The position numbers and the translations under genes are program-made. From Muraenolepis orangiensis (taxonomy: Eukaryota; Chordata; Actinopteri; Gadiformes; Muraenolepididae), in assembly GCA_027704905.1 (NCBI GenBank), contig CM051001.1, positions 24,748,228-24,812,227 of the forward strand: 64,000 nt of DNA. The letters run 5' to 3'. Below, piece by piece: positions 9,090 through 21,746 of the stretch. Numbering within the stretch: the stretch's first letter is position 1; each line of letters begins with the position of its first letter. The notes beneath the pieces are model-generated. The model worked only from the letters and a program-made list of their open reading frames with translations. It did not search any database and was not told the DNA's origin.

Positions 9090-11010
9090 TGTATAATCTT
9101 TAAAATGACAATGAAAGGCATTACACCTACAATTTTGTATAATAAGACAAAGCTTTAAATGTATTGGGTAAACTGTTGCAGTTGATTTTCCTAAGCAGCT
9201 GATGATGCCAACGCATCATCTCAGTTTTGGTTGGTGGGGAGATGCTTCCATTCGGATAAAATAATTCAGGATAAAGCGGCCCAACATTCACACTAGACAG
9301 ACAGACACCCGGGTGAACGCATAGCGGCCAGAGAGCCAGAATAGGACATGGGAGGAGCGCCGGCACCGACTGGGCTGACAACAGACAAACGCGGCCACTT
9401 GCTTGGATGAAACTTTTATTTTCCAACCTGGTGAAGATAATATTTGAACTTTGGTCATCCTTGGCAGAATACTCTATGTATCATATATCTTATATGACAA
9501 ATTGTATAATAATATACAAAGACAAACCCCTGAAATACGTCCCATAGGTTATAAATGCCTTGTGTATAACCCAGCTCCCGTGTTTCCCTTCAATTGTGTT
9601 GTGAATAATGTGGGAATCTCTGGATGGACCCTCAGCCATTACCTCTCCTGGTTGTCTGTTCTGCCATCTCATTGTTGGACCAAGAGGGCCGTATTGGATT
9701 ACTACTACTACGTTGCAGACATCAATAGTGTCTTCCCAGAACCCAAAGCCCATTGGCAACGTGTTGTAAACGGTGTACCAAAGTACAAAAAACAAGCATG
9801 GTCACTTTACATGTTGGAATAAACACATCCAAACAACAGGGGTATGGAACGGCGTGGCTTTAAAAATAGGCATTATTATGTGGCTGAATTTGCATTCATG
9901 GCTTAATGAGCGTAATTACAGTATATTCCGCAGACGGCAATAATGTCTGATTTTCAATTATTGTGTGAAAAGTGAAAGTGAAAGGGCTGTGCAAACAAAA
10001 ATGTCAACATCAACAGCCAACCCCCCCCCGCCCTTCCTTCCTTTCTTGTAAGCTTCATTCTAACCTCTGTCAAAGCAACCCATTATGTATGTCACAGCAT
10101 GATGTGTATTAAGGGGCTAGTCCAAACAGCCAATTAAGTAACAGCCATGGAGATTCTAATTAGGGCGGAGCATTTCCATAGCATTTCTTTAATAAGCTTG
10201 TCTGTGTGTTGGTGACTAATGAGGTACGACATGCCTAGCACCTCGGCAAGACGGCCAGTCAGGACACAGACGTCTATCCCGTCTGTAGACATTCTCCAAG
10301 AGTCATGGATGTGTCAATATATGATTGGCAACACTAAGGAGCACTCATTAAAATGGATGAGTGTGTTTGCACACACACACAAACACACACACACACACAC
10401 ACACGTCTTTAACATGTTTTTCAGAAAAATGTACCCATGGAAATACATTTTGTTTACATTTACATTCGAGAATTTATGCCTTTTGCATGTTGGAAGCAAT
10501 TACTTCTATCCCCACATTGCGGAGGAAATTCTGTGGGAAAGTGGAACTTTGTTTGGGTGTCATTAAAAAACAACAACCACAATAGCATAAGGTTCACTTA
10601 GCTGAGGTCTGATCGCCTGCTCTTGTACGAGATCGGTCACAAACGAATCAAACGAGTGTCAGCTAAATGAAAAAAGAAGGGCAACATGAGAACCTGGTGA
10701 TGATCCTGGTTCGACTTAATGGGAGCAGAGATGAAGGTTTGACAGGATAGGCAACACACTTACCTTTATAACTGGTCTCCTCAACAAGCAACCACGAGAC
10801 TTGGGACAGTGAAATACATACACTGTGTGACTAATAAGTAAAGTTTCGAAATGGTGTGTTTCTTGATTATCTTAAATCACGGAATGAATGCCCGAGATAT
10901 TTGCCGATGCGTTCTAAAATAGCAATTTGATTTCTCATGGTTGTTTTGTGCATTGGAACACACAGCTGGATAAGACCTGTCAGGCAAGACTGTCTACTAG
11001 ACAGTTTGCT

Positions 11011-11340
11011 AATTCAAGATTCAAGATTCAAGATAACTTTAATTATCCCGAGGGAAATGAAGGTGCAACAGTTGAAACAGGGGGAATAAATGCACACAAA
11101 ATATACTAATACCTAAAAACTAAAAACTAAATAACAACAAACTAAACTAAGCTAAACTAGTACAAACAAAATATAACTAAATTAACTCTAAATGTATTGA
11201 TAGATGAATTGCACAATTTACAGTGTTATTACAGTAATACGTAGGTATATACAACACACAACAATACGTATAGTGCTAATTGGCAGTAATAAAATACTAA
11301 TAAATAACTCAGATGAATACTGAAAAAGTGTGAAAAGTGA
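11011..11340 (-). mobile_element. LINE-like 3' tail
   Basis: On the minus strand this reads AT-rich sequence, then TTCATTTCCCTCGGGATAAT, then repeated TTGAATC units. That is the usual layout of a fish non-LTR retrotransposon 3' UTR with a short tandem-repeat tail. There is no coding sequence; the 5' limit is approximate. Confidence 0.6.
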
Positions 11341-11494
11341 AAAGTGAAATTGAATTAATAAATGAATTGTTTACCAACATCTCAAATGCGCTGCTCCACT
11401 CTATCGTTCTAATTGCCTTGGAAGCCTGAGCCAGCAAACCGTGCATGCCGTTTTCTAAAGTAATTGTTCGCCGCTTGCTGCACACTAAATGTAG

Positions 11495-12815
11495 TCCATC
11501 CATCCATCCATCGTCTACCACTTATCCGTGGTCGGGTCTCAGAGGTAGCAGATTCAGCAGGGGACTCCAAACTTCCCTTTCCCTGGCAACATCGACTAGC
11601 TCTGACTGGGGGATCCTGAGGCGTTCCCAGGCCAGCGTGGAGATGTAAACACCCCACCTGTACCTTGGTCTGGCCCGTGGTCTCTTCCCAGTTGGATGTG
11701 CCTGGAAAACCTCCCTCTGAGGCGACCAGGATGCATCCTCACTAGATGCCCGAACCTCCTCAACTTTCTATGTGAAGGAGCAGAGGCTCTACTCCGAGTC
11801 TCTCACAAGTAAGTTAGCTTCTCACCCTATCCCTAAGGGAGATACCAGCCACCCTCCTCAGGAAACAAATTTTGGCTGCTTGTATTCGCTTTCTTTCTTT
11901 CGGTCATTACCCATTGTTCATAACCATAGGTGAGGGTAGGAACGAAGACCGACTGGTAGATTGAGAGCTTTTCCTTCTGGCTCAGCTATCTTTTGGTTAC
12001 AACGGTGCGGTAAAGGGCACCCAATACCGCTCCCGCTGCACCAATTCTCTGGTCAATCTCACGCTCCATCATCCCCTCACTCGAGAACAAGACCCCGAGA
12101 TAATTAAACTCCTTCACTTGGGATAAGGACTCCCTCCATACTTGGAGTAGACAATCCACCAGTTTCCTGCTGAGAACCCTGGCCTCAGATTTAGAGGTGC
12201 TGATCCTCATCCCAGACGCTTCACACTCTGCAAACCGATCCAGTGAGTGCTGAAGGTCACATATGGATGACGCAAACAGGACCACATCATCTGCAAACAG
12301 CAGCGATTCAATCCTGAGCCCACCATCCTGAATCCCCTGGCCTCGATGACTACGCCTTGAAATCCTGTCCATGAAAATCACAAACACGATGGGTGACAAA
12401 GCGCAGCCCTGGCGGAGGCCAACACCCACTGAGAACAGGCCTGACTTACTACCGAGAATCAGGACACAGCTCTTGCTTTCGGAGCACAGAGATTGGATGG
12501 CCCTCAGTAGTGACCCCGCACACTCTCCCACAGCACCCCCCCACAGTATTTCCCGGGGGACCCGAACATATACCTTCTCCAAATCCACCAAACACATGTA
12601 GACCAGATGAGCATTCTCCCAAGCCCCCTCCAGGATCCTTGCAAGAGTGAAATGCTGGTCCGTTGTTCCACGACCAGGGCGGATTCCGCATTGTTCCTCT
12701 TCAAGGAGTAGTAGAGACTTTCACAGGGAGGCTGAGTAATGTGATACCCCTGAAATTGGTATACACCCTCTGGTCCTCCTTTTTGAACAGGGGTACTATA
12801 CTGTTATGATCTGCA
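11495..12815 (-). mobile_element. Rex3 (RTE-clade) LINE, 5'-truncated
   Basis: The minus-strand RT is open from 12597 to 11986. It contains VDLEKVY (motif A, with the second Asp of the usual pattern changed to Val), GVGLRQGCALSP (motif B), FADDVVLFAS (intact motif C), SKSEA and EFNYLGVLF. Further N-terminal RT sequence lies in other frames to about 12815. Downstream of a TAG at about 11984 the remaining C-terminal coding continues to the 3' end, which finishes in GATG repeats (plus: CATCCATCCATCC at 11497-11510). The GGGTGACAAAGCGCAGCCCTG segment near 12390 matches the region used as a Rex3 marker in fish. Inactive: truncated and stop-containing. Confidence 0.9.
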
Positions 12816-13228
12816 ATGATGGGTCTTCTATTGAATTTGTTCGCCTGGTTTGGAAACGTGCTTCTGTAATAAAAATCCACTAAGTAGACGTGGTGATCGT
12901 GGCCAGAGTGAGATCATTGAGATCATCTTAAATAGACATGTGCTCAGGAAGGCCCACGCCATCATGGACTCTCTGCCCACTGCTGGGATATATACTGTAC
13001 ATATATATATATATATATGTATATTAAGTGCATGTTGTGCTCCTTATATTGTCTTGTTCTGATAAATAATAATTGTTAAAAATGAATAAAAAAACGTTGC
13101 CAGGTGGCCCAAGAGCGATGAGACGTTGAGGTTTATTTTGGAGAAGCGATTCTGACTGCGAGCCTGGAAGAGTCACTGCACATTAACCGAAAACTGGGTT
13201 GCTGACCCAGAGCGAGAGACAGAGAGAC

Positions 13229-13316
<88 letters not shown>

Positions 13317-13826
13317 CAAAGGGAAGGGATATTTGGGGATACGCACTGGAGACGACTGACAAAATGGCCCGAAAGCAGAGGCCACCGGAGAGGTTTTGAG
13401 TTCAGACATTAGCCGCCAATCTCCTCACGGATTCCCTTTAATTCCTTTGTTTCCTGTTCCATTGTACAAACAATTGAGACGTATAGTGGATACACACTCA
13501 CAGAGAGTGAGGAGCAGCAGGGATTTAATACAATAAGACTACAACACAATAACTAGTTACAACCGCACAAAGACCCCCTGTCCCTCGTGCTCGCATTGTT
13601 GCAGAAACAACAGAAGCCTAGCACTAAATCTGCAACCAGGGGATTCCAGGCTGTTTATCTCAATTCGTTTTTTGCTTGTTTCCTTGGCAACAACCTCGTC
13701 GTATGCCCCCTGTTTACAAAATCACACCGGCAGTTACAAGATGCAGATAGGTATCTGCCTCTCCTTGGACATAAACACATAATCCTGTGGCCGCCATTGT
13801 TTCTTTTTTCATCCCCCCCTCCTCAC
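12816..13826 (-). other. enox2: ENOX2 intron
   Basis: No coding segment recognised. Holds a short (TA)n near 13002-13020 and a long (GA)n array at 13211-13316. Confidence 0.6.
13211..13316. repeat. (GA)n microsatellite
   Basis: Begins as GACAGA variants, then pure GA to about 13308. Apparent Ser/Leu or Arg/Glu open frames here are artefacts. Confidence 0.95.
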
Positions 13827-13992
13827 CATCTGCACTTATGATCAGAGTAGTGCACGATGGGGGGCAGGGAGGGGGGCCGGAGGAAGTCCTCCATCTTTCA
13901 GGGGTGCCTATCCTCTCTGGCCTGCACAAAGTCTACTTGGAGGCGGCCTGTGTCCTTCTTGTCTGTGCTGGAGCCTAAGCGGATTCGGTAGC
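13827..13992 (-). pseudogene. enox2: ENOX2-like exon, end of RRM, with stop and deletion
   Basis: Acceptor ...CCCTCAG precedes GCTACCGAATCC on the minus strand. The exon opens with GYRIRLGSSTDKKDTGRL (the G codon split across the intron), then VDFVQARED, the last strand of the ENOX RNA-recognition motif. Family members continue with an acidic/aromatic and basic stretch of about 15 residues. That stretch is absent here and the sequence jumps to RHP, an in-frame TGA, then KME and LRPPSLPPIVHYSDH, which again matches ENOX2 closely. The TGA is a likely CpG transition of CGA (Arg). A good donor (GATG before GTGAGG, GT at 13826-13825) ends the exon. A conserved exon carrying an in-frame stop and a 45-nt loss is the strongest sign that this copy is a pseudogene. 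Confidence 0.88.
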
Positions 13993-14315
13993 CTGAGGGT
14001 GGTTGGGGGAAGAAACAAAAACAATAATAATTAGATGTGGAGAAAGAGAGAAAAAGGCTGCCATGAAAAGAGTGTTAAGTGAAGCATTTGAATGCAGCAG
14101 TGCCGTCTTCTCTCAGGGCAGTTCAACTTGGCTGTGTTGTATCTTCTTCCTTCTGTTGTATGTATTACACTTCATAATACTGTTTGTTTTTGTCCTTGTT
14201 GTCTGCCTGCCACTCACAGCTAGCCACAACATACAACTGGAGCCCATTTTGAGAGTGGCCATAAGGATAAGATTAAAAGGGATGCCAAACCTGGCCAACC
14301 ACTTACAGAATGCAA

Positions 14316-14338
14316 CCCCCCCCCCCCCCCCCCCCCCC
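14316..14338. repeat. Poly(C) tract
   Basis: Twenty-three consecutive C. Such runs are prone to length error in assemblies. Confidence 0.95.
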
Positions 14339-15243
14339 TGGAAAATTCACTGAGCACAAATTGCATTTTCCAATGAGACAACTGGGAGCCATCTACCCGC
14401 CGTTATAGAAAATACGTCAGTGGATTCTATTTTCTGCGCCAATAGCCAACACTATTACCTACAATAATGTATATTTGGTGGTTAGGCAAAGGCAGGAAAT
14501 CAATCAGTTTAGCAGTTAACCAACTGCCTCTTGACACATGGCATTATCTGCCGTCTTGAGTGATGCCTCTACCTGAGCAGCTGCACTGTAGTGTTGAGCA
14601 ATATCCTGTATGTCAATACTACAGACTGAGAGGGACCTGGTTCTGGTTCTGCCTTTAGAGGGAAAATGTGCTAATTGACAAACTTTAGTGCGTGTGTGTG
14701 GGTATGTATATGTGTGTACGCACAATGGTTTGTATGGACCACCCTACACAGGATGTATACAAACTACAAGACTCAGCGTGAAGTGACAAAGTGTGAACAG
14801 GCATTTACACAAGAGTGTCAGCTGTGCCTGGCGTCGGTGTTTGTTTTAACATGTATGATTCTTCCATTTTCACATTTGTTGTGGGGCATGCTCACGACAG
14901 GGGTTAGGATGCGAGCTCGGGGCATATATGGCAGAGCACAGCAGCCCTGTCTTTTGGAAGCACCACTGCTTCAGTTTACCGTGGAAGAGAGCCGTGTCAT
15001 ATTACAGGATTCTAACCCAAGCTTGTGTACACCCACATTAAACACATCCATTAATACACATATACCAGTACTGACCACTTCTCATCATAAGTGAACACGA
15101 CACACATTCAATAATGGAACAGGTATCACTGCGTTGTTATGTGTGATGATGGGATATATACGTCTACTGGTTGAATAATGGCACAATTCAGACGCCTGAT
15201 GCCCTAAATGCAGCTGGGGAATGGTGATAATATAAGAGGCCCA

Positions 15244-15363
<120 letters not shown>

Positions 15364-17607
15364 GAGGGAGAGGGAGAGAGACTTTATCTACTTTGCATCA
15401 GTGATTCATCTCCTCTCCATGCCGAGGCTTGGAAACCGGTCACAGTGATTTCCCAAGACTTCAGCCCCAAGCTCAAAGAAGTCTGGGGAAATCCGAGGAA
15501 AGCATGCTGGCAAGGGAAAGGACTGAAACATAGTGGGACGCGTCCTTCGTATAATCAATGAAGCTACGTCGGGGAGAACCAAGTGGGAAGTGACGTTCGG
15601 TTTCTGGAAGGTGGTTGTTCTGAATGGCTGCATTAGATTTTTGTTGAATGTTGAAAAAAACGTTGAAAAAATGTTGACTGTGAAGTTTCAACCGAGCCTT
15701 CGCCAGTTTATGACCCGCTGCTCCAGAGCGCCGTGGCGAGATGAGCCTATACCTTGATGAGATTATACCTAATACATATACAAAAGCAATAGCAAAAGCA
15801 GTAATCTGGCATCATAATGCCAGATTACAATGGAAGTAACCGGCCGGAGGAGGATGGTCCACCAAGCATGGAAAAGAGAAAAGAAAAGGCACACGCATGG
15901 CCTGAACTACAGTCACCTTACCTTGAGGCAGAACTATAAGCAGTAGCGATGAGCAATAGCAAATATCAATATGAAGCAAAGCATTGATCAGAACATATTG
16001 GCCGTTTAGTATTAAACAACCGTTTCTGATCATATATATACTATTATTCATACACAAAGGCAGTTGTTGGCAAAATGTTGTGGTCCTCCCGGGATGGACA
16101 GGCAAGCTTGTGTGTGCAGCCGACATTTTCGGGAAGAAGACTTTGAGAACTATTTGCAGTTCAAGAGTGGCTTCGCTCATCGCTGTTGTTGAAGCCTGAT
16201 CTGATCAGCTGTGCCTTGCGTGTTTGCCCAGCCCAACAAAGCCCCCAAAGCAGGGCCAAGAGAGCAAAGCGAAGGGAGTCAAGAAGCAGAAAACAATTGA
16301 GTAAAAAACACGTTTGTAGTTAGTAGGTGTTGTGTTCAATGTTCTATGTGGGGTGTCTGTGTCCCCACTGTGCTCCCGTGGGGCTGTGCGCGCTGCAGGA
16401 GCTGGATTGCGTTTGACGCAGAGGCGGTAGATATTGTATGGCTATATTATATTTATATAATATACTATATTATATTATAGAAATTATATTTATTAAGCCA
16501 ATGATTATCCTGATACAAATTGTATTTGCTTAATACTGAATTAATCAACATACAAAAACCTCCTCGCTCACACACACAGGGGGTGTGTGTGAGTCTTTAG
16601 TCATGGGTGCTGCTGCCGTTGCTCAAACACATCCTGTCATGTTCGTTCTTTTCTTGACAACAACATCTGGATGAATCACCTCGATAATTCGCAATTTAGC
16701 AGGTGTACACTGGAGCACAGATGACGTCAACGGCTTCATAGCGATCACATGGCTAGTAAAAATGGCGGCGTCCAGTGCAATTTCAATAAATATTTTGAGA
16801 AAAATGATTAAAAATACTACATGGAAATCGACCATATTTCCTAGCCTATTAGTGAGCTATCCATTTAACAATGCTTGCTGGGTTTGCGGGAGCTCTAAAA
16901 AGCCAATTACACGCTTACAGAATCTAGTATTTGTGTCCACCATCCTACACTAAACTAGGTCATTACCACAAGTCCAAATAGGTTTGATGTAAAAGAGAGC
17001 AACTAGAGCAAAAAGGCGGAAAAGAAAGAAAATTGCAAGAAATAAACCCAGGGCGTTGATGAAAATGCAAACTGACAGGCTGCCTAAGCACACTGAATGG
17101 GATAGGAAGAGGGATGGTTTAAGGGGGAGAAAGAGACAGAAGGAGAGGAAGGATAACAGCTTAAGGTCAGTGAGATGCTTGCTGTGTTTGGTGTCAGGTT
17201 GATGGTTTGGAGCTGCTTCTGATGGAAACCATATGCACCCTACCGAATGTGTGCCAGCGCCTTCCCCGTGATATTGGCCAACAGCTGGATCTGGCTCATT
17301 TACATTTATTTACCTTATTTCACTCTGAATACTGTTTTACTTCTGCCTAACTTAAGCACATGACAATTTTATTTCCAAAAGAGTTGTTTCAGTCAAGGCC
17401 ATCTAAATCTAGAGCCTAGCCCTGCGCTGAATGATTTATTACGACACAAATAAAATAAACATAGTTGCTGGATCAAACCCTTGGCTACTCCCAGCTAAGT
17501 GCCAAGGTACACTTAGCTGAAAGGACAAACCAACAAAGCCCCAGCTGCTCCCAACATCTGGCTTGGCCGATGCTGCTGTTTATGTGTGACTCTGTGTGTC
17601 TGTAAAG

Positions 17608-18568
17608 CAGGGGTCCCCAAACTTTTTCCTGTGAGGGCCACATAACTTTTCCCTTCTCTGATGGGGGCCGGGGTCAGTTTGTAACAGAAAAAGTGTGACG
17701 ATCGCAGGGGTGCCTAAACGTAAGCATTTATTGTTTTCCAGAAAGCCACACATAACCAAATATTAATAACCCTTTCCGGGATCTTCACAGTAATAACACT
17801 AATAACACTATTAATGAAATAAATAACACTATTTATGAAATAAATAATAACCAAATAACCCTCTCTGGGTTCTTCACATAAAAAAATAAGTCGGGAAATA
17901 TATAATAACACTATTTATGAAATAAATAATAACCAAATAACCCTCTCTGGGTTCTTCACAGAAAAAAGTCAGGAAATAAATAACAGTGTTTATGAAATAA
18001 ATAATAACCAAATAACCCTCTCTGGGTTATTTGAAAAAGAAAGGAAATAAAAACAGACAAAAAGGCCACTGAACATTAACTTTCTGTTGTGCCGTGCACA
18101 ATCTTAACAGGTAAAAGTTTAGCTTAGTTGTCAGAGCAGAATCTCTTACTCAAATGACTCATATGAGCAGTCTCTCAAAGTTCTTGTGTTCCTTCCTTAT
18201 AATCCTTTTGTAGTTTCCAGTAGGCTTGTAGACACCGCTGTTTGCAGCTCTCTCTCATCAACTTCCCTGTGAAAACCCCAAAGCAAGCAGGCTGAGAAAC
18301 CGAACTAAGTGATACAGCACCTACACAGCACAATACATTTCACTACCAGTATGGTTGTGGAGATGGATTTATCCCAGTAGATTTTATTCTGATTAAATTT
18401 GTTTATACTCAGAAAAGTCAGAAAAGTGATCTTACCTATGTATGTTCATCAGTGTGAACTGATGAACATAAAAAAAATTATAATGCGTTTCTGGTATTGT
18501 TCAGGGGGCCGGGCCAAATGTGGAGGCGGGCCGTATCCGGCCCGCGGGCCTTAGTTTGGGGACCACTG
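17608..18568. mobile_element. Non-autonomous hAT transposon, 961 bp
   Basis: Flanked by perfect 8-bp direct repeats CTGTAAAG (17600-17607 and 18569-18576), the hAT hallmark. Terminal inverted repeats are CAGGGGTCCCCAAACT at the left and, read inward, CAGTGGTCCCCAAACT at the right. There is no transposase coding. The interior holds about three copies of a roughly 78-bp AT-rich tandem unit (17835-18050, with a conserved CCCTCTCTGGGTT core). The ends are GC-rich, carrying the GGGCC motifs common in this MITE type. It needs a hAT transposase supplied in trans. Confidence 0.93.
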
Positions 18569-18623
18569 CTGTAAAGTATAGCTCAGAGTGGCAAAAAAAG
18601 CTATGTACAAGGCAGTGTATTTA

Positions 18624-18938
18624 TCATTTAAACAATCCACATTTGTCTCCATGTAATTGACCAGATACAGGGCGACGAGTACATACAAACCCCATATACA
18701 CTGGTTTCACAGCATTGTCTCTGCAACAGACAATAATGTGATACTCGCATGGTCCTCCAGCTGATTCCTTTTTCGGACTTCTGGCAACAAGCACCTTGAA
18801 TAGTAGTACGCTGGTCACAGCACAGTCTCTCTCCGGTCCCTTTGTCAGACCACGTCTTAACTTGCAAGGCAGCTTCTGTGAGTAAATCAGCTTAAGAATT
18901 CTGTCTGTGTGAACAGATTGGCCTTCTTTCACATACAA
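18624..18938 (-). other. Unrecognised 104-codon open frame
   Basis: An open minus-strand frame next to the hAT element. It begins with a non-ATG codon. It has mixed composition with several Cys (for example CCRD and CTRR) and no low-complexity bias, but I recognise no domain. No clear acceptor and donor pair was found. It could be chance, or a fragment of an old repeat. Confidence 0.2.
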
Positions 18939-19292
18939 TTTTTCGGTCTTAAACCTTTAAGGCACCAATACCGCCTTCATACCGTGTTCAAACAGTAATA
19001 TTTAACTTGCACTTACAGTGAAAGATTAAAAACACAGTCAACAAGTCATCAAGAAAAGTGTACTTCCTTCTTTGTTTATACTTATAGGGTTGAAGAGGGC
19101 AGGCTGAGAAGTTCACAAGACACATTTATTAGAGTTTTGCAAGTCCAGTTTGGGTTGCAGAAGTTTGACCTTTTCATGTGGTTCATATGTCAGCCAAAAC
19201 AAGATTAAGCATAAATCAAAATGCAACCATGTTTGGAGAGACGATTCCCTTTCCACAAACAGTTCCAGTGTTGGAGTATGGAGTATTGGAGT

Positions 19293-19960
19293 ATGGCGGC
19301 GTACGAGATGGCTGCCGCGTCGCGAGCTCCCGCAAGACGACGCAGTTTTTTGTTATTTATTCTTTTTATCGCAACTATCTTTGTTCAGGAAGTTAGCAGC
19401 ACGTGCATTTATAACTTTTACACACTTCTGGAGATCAGATCGACAGTCGCTCGCCGCCTACCAGAGTTTTTTTTTTTGTCCCCCACTACCCACCATTCTA
19501 CTGGCTAATGTACAGTCTCTGGACAATAAGTTAAGCGAGCTACAGGCTTGTATTCAATTCCACCGGGAAACTAAGGACAACTGTATCATCTGCCTTACGG
19601 AGACATGGATTTCGGAGGGGGTTACCGACGCAGCTATCGAGCCGACGGGATTTTCCGTCCACCGAGCAGACAGTACAAAGGCTCTCTCCGGTAAAGATCA
19701 CGGGGGGGGGGGGGGGGGGTGTGTCTCATGATTAACAGATCTTGGTGCAACCAAAGTCATGTACATCCCCTCAAGTCTTTCTGTTCCCCGGACCTGAAGT
19801 ACCTGCTTGTGTTCCGTCCATACTGGCTACCTCGGGAGTTTACAGCGGTAACCGTGACCGCTGTTTACATTCCCCCACAAGCCAACGCGGACACAGCGCT
19901 GAAGGAACTGTATGGGGCTATCAGCGAACAGGAGTCGCTTTGCCTCGGACAATAACATCA
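19293..19960 (+). pseudogene. LINE endonuclease region, broken
   Basis: Starts near an ATG at 19293 (MAAYEMAAA). After frame changes it reads LLANVQSLDNKLSEL and CLTETWISE, the N-terminal signatures of the apurinic-type endonuclease of fish LINEs. The frame passes into the poly(G) run at 19701-19719 and resumes in another frame (VTVTAVYIPPQANA). The C-terminal part of the endonuclease, including its catalytic His region, is missing: the sequence jumps to the pre-RT segment near 19950. Confidence 0.78.
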
Positions 19961-20054
19961 ACGAGTACGCATCCTCGGTCACCGGGTTCATCAAGAAGTG
20001 CATAGATGACGTTGTTCTGACCAAGTCGGTTCGGATATACCCCAACCAGAAACC

Positions 20055-21746
20055 TTGGATAAACGGCGATGTTCGCGCTGCCCTACATGCGCTCAACGTA
20101 ACGTCGCCTTTGGCTCCGGGAATATGGAGGAATATACGAGAGCCCGCTACGACCTCCGTAAGACCATCATCTCTGCCAAGCAGAAGTATAAGGACAGAGT
20201 GGAGGAGAAATTCAAGAGCCACAACGTGAGGGCTATGTGGCAGGGGCTACAGATGATAACCAACTTCAGAGGGAGAACCAGTTGTGTAGAGAACTCCTCT
20301 ACCTCCCTCCCAGGAGAGCTAAGTACTTTTTTTGCTCGGTTCAACGTGAACGGCAGCCCGTCGGAGCCAGCGCCGCCTGAGGAGACCAGCCTGCTGAACA
20401 TCTTGGACGCGGATGTGCGCCGCACCTTCAAGCGGTTGAACATCCGTAAGGCGGCAGGCCCCAACGACATCCCGGGCCGCGTCCTCAGAGCATGCGCAGA
20501 CCAGTTGGCAGGAGTCTTTGCAGACATCTTCAAGCTCTCCCTGTCCCAGGCTGTTGTTCCCGCGGTCTTCAAGATGTCCACCATCGTGCCTGTCCCTAAA
20601 CAACCCAAGGTAACATGCCTGAATGACTATAGACCTGTAGCCCTCACCTTGATTGTCAGCAAATGCTTCGAGAGGTTGGTCAAGGACTTTATTTGCTCTG
20701 TGTTACCTGCCACGCTGGACCCACGGCAATTTGCATATCGTCAAAACAGATCCACGGACGGCGCAATTGTCATGGCCTTCCACACTGCCCTTTCCCACCT
20801 GGAGGGGAAGAACTGTTATGTGCGAATGCTGTTTGTGGACTACAGCTCAGTGTTCAACACGATAGTTCCTGCCAAGCTCGACACCAAGCTAAGAGGTCTA
20901 GGCGTGCCCCCATCCACGTGCAGCTGGATACTGGACCTCCTGTCGGACTGCCGTCAGGTGGTGAGGATGGGCAGCACCACCTCAGAGCCACTGACCCTCA
21001 ACACGGGAGCCCCCCAGGGATGCGTGCTGAGCCCTCTCCTCTACTCCCTCTACACCCACGACTGCATGGCTATGCACAGCTCCAACGTCATCATCAAGTT
21101 TGCTGACACGACAATGATGGGCCTGATCACCGGCGACGACGAGACAGCCTACAGGGAGGAGGAGCAGTGGTGCCAGGAGATAAGCCTCGCCCTCAACGTC
21201 AAGAAGACCAAGGAGCTGATGGTGGACTTCAGGAGGCAGAGGGGAGAGCACAGCCCTATCTCCATCGACGGTGTTGCAGTAGAGAGGGTCAGCAGCTTCA
21301 ACTTCCTCGGCGTGCACATCTCCGAGGACCTCACATGGTCCACGCACACCACACGTGTTGAAAAGGGCCCAACAACGCCTGTATTTCCTCAGGCGTCTGA
21401 GGAAATTCACCATGGGCCCCCGCATCCTGAGAACATTCTATACCAGCACCATCGAGAGTTACAGGGTGTATCACCGCCTTGTACGGGAACTGCACCGCAC
21501 TCGAGCGCAGAGCGCTTCAAAGGGTGGTGCGGACGGCCCAGTATATCGTTGGAGGTGAGCTCCCCTCCCTCCTGGATATATACAACCAGCGGTGTGTGGC
21601 CAAGGCCAAACGCATCATTAAAGACAATGCCCACCCCAGCCACGAACTGTATTCACTTTTACCATCAGGCATGCGATACCGCAGTATCAAGTGCCGTACA
21701 AATAGACTCAGAGATAGCTTCTACAGTCAGGCCATCAGGCTGCTGA
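20055..21746 (+). pseudogene. LINE reverse transcriptase, catalytic residue deleted
   Basis: A 563-codon open frame; genuine RT homology covers about the first 435 codons. Seen in order: RKAAGPNDIPGRVLRACADQ, CLNDYRPVALT, FAYRQNRSTD, MLFVDYSSVFNT (motif A), NTGAPQGCVLSPLLYSLY (motif B) and KFADTTMMG (motif C). Motif C should be FADD; the related copy at 29.3 kb has FADDTTVMG. One in-frame GAC codon has been lost, removing a metal-binding Asp. After about 21360 the true reading continues in another frame (AQQRLYFLRRLRKF), then another (21479-21760: CTALERRALQRVV ... IRLLNKGV), so the last 130 or so codons of the open frame are out-of-frame sequence. Confidence 0.88.

Larger units (their letters stand above)
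7356..11010 (-). other. enox2: ENOX2 intron, microsatellite-rich
   Basis: No gene recognised. Contains (AG)n at 7600-7644, imperfect (TG)n at 8572-8614, a long (TA)n block at 8899-9082 and (CA)n at 10371-10404. Open frames here, including 9127-9426 minus, do not resemble known proteins. Confidence 0.6.

Noticed and set aside
8839..9103. Ile/Tyr repeat open frames
   Set aside because: Translation of a (TA)n array.
9127..9426. 99-codon minus-strand frame
   Set aside because: No recognisable domain, no splice-site support and no similarity to the ENOX2 exons expected in this intron.
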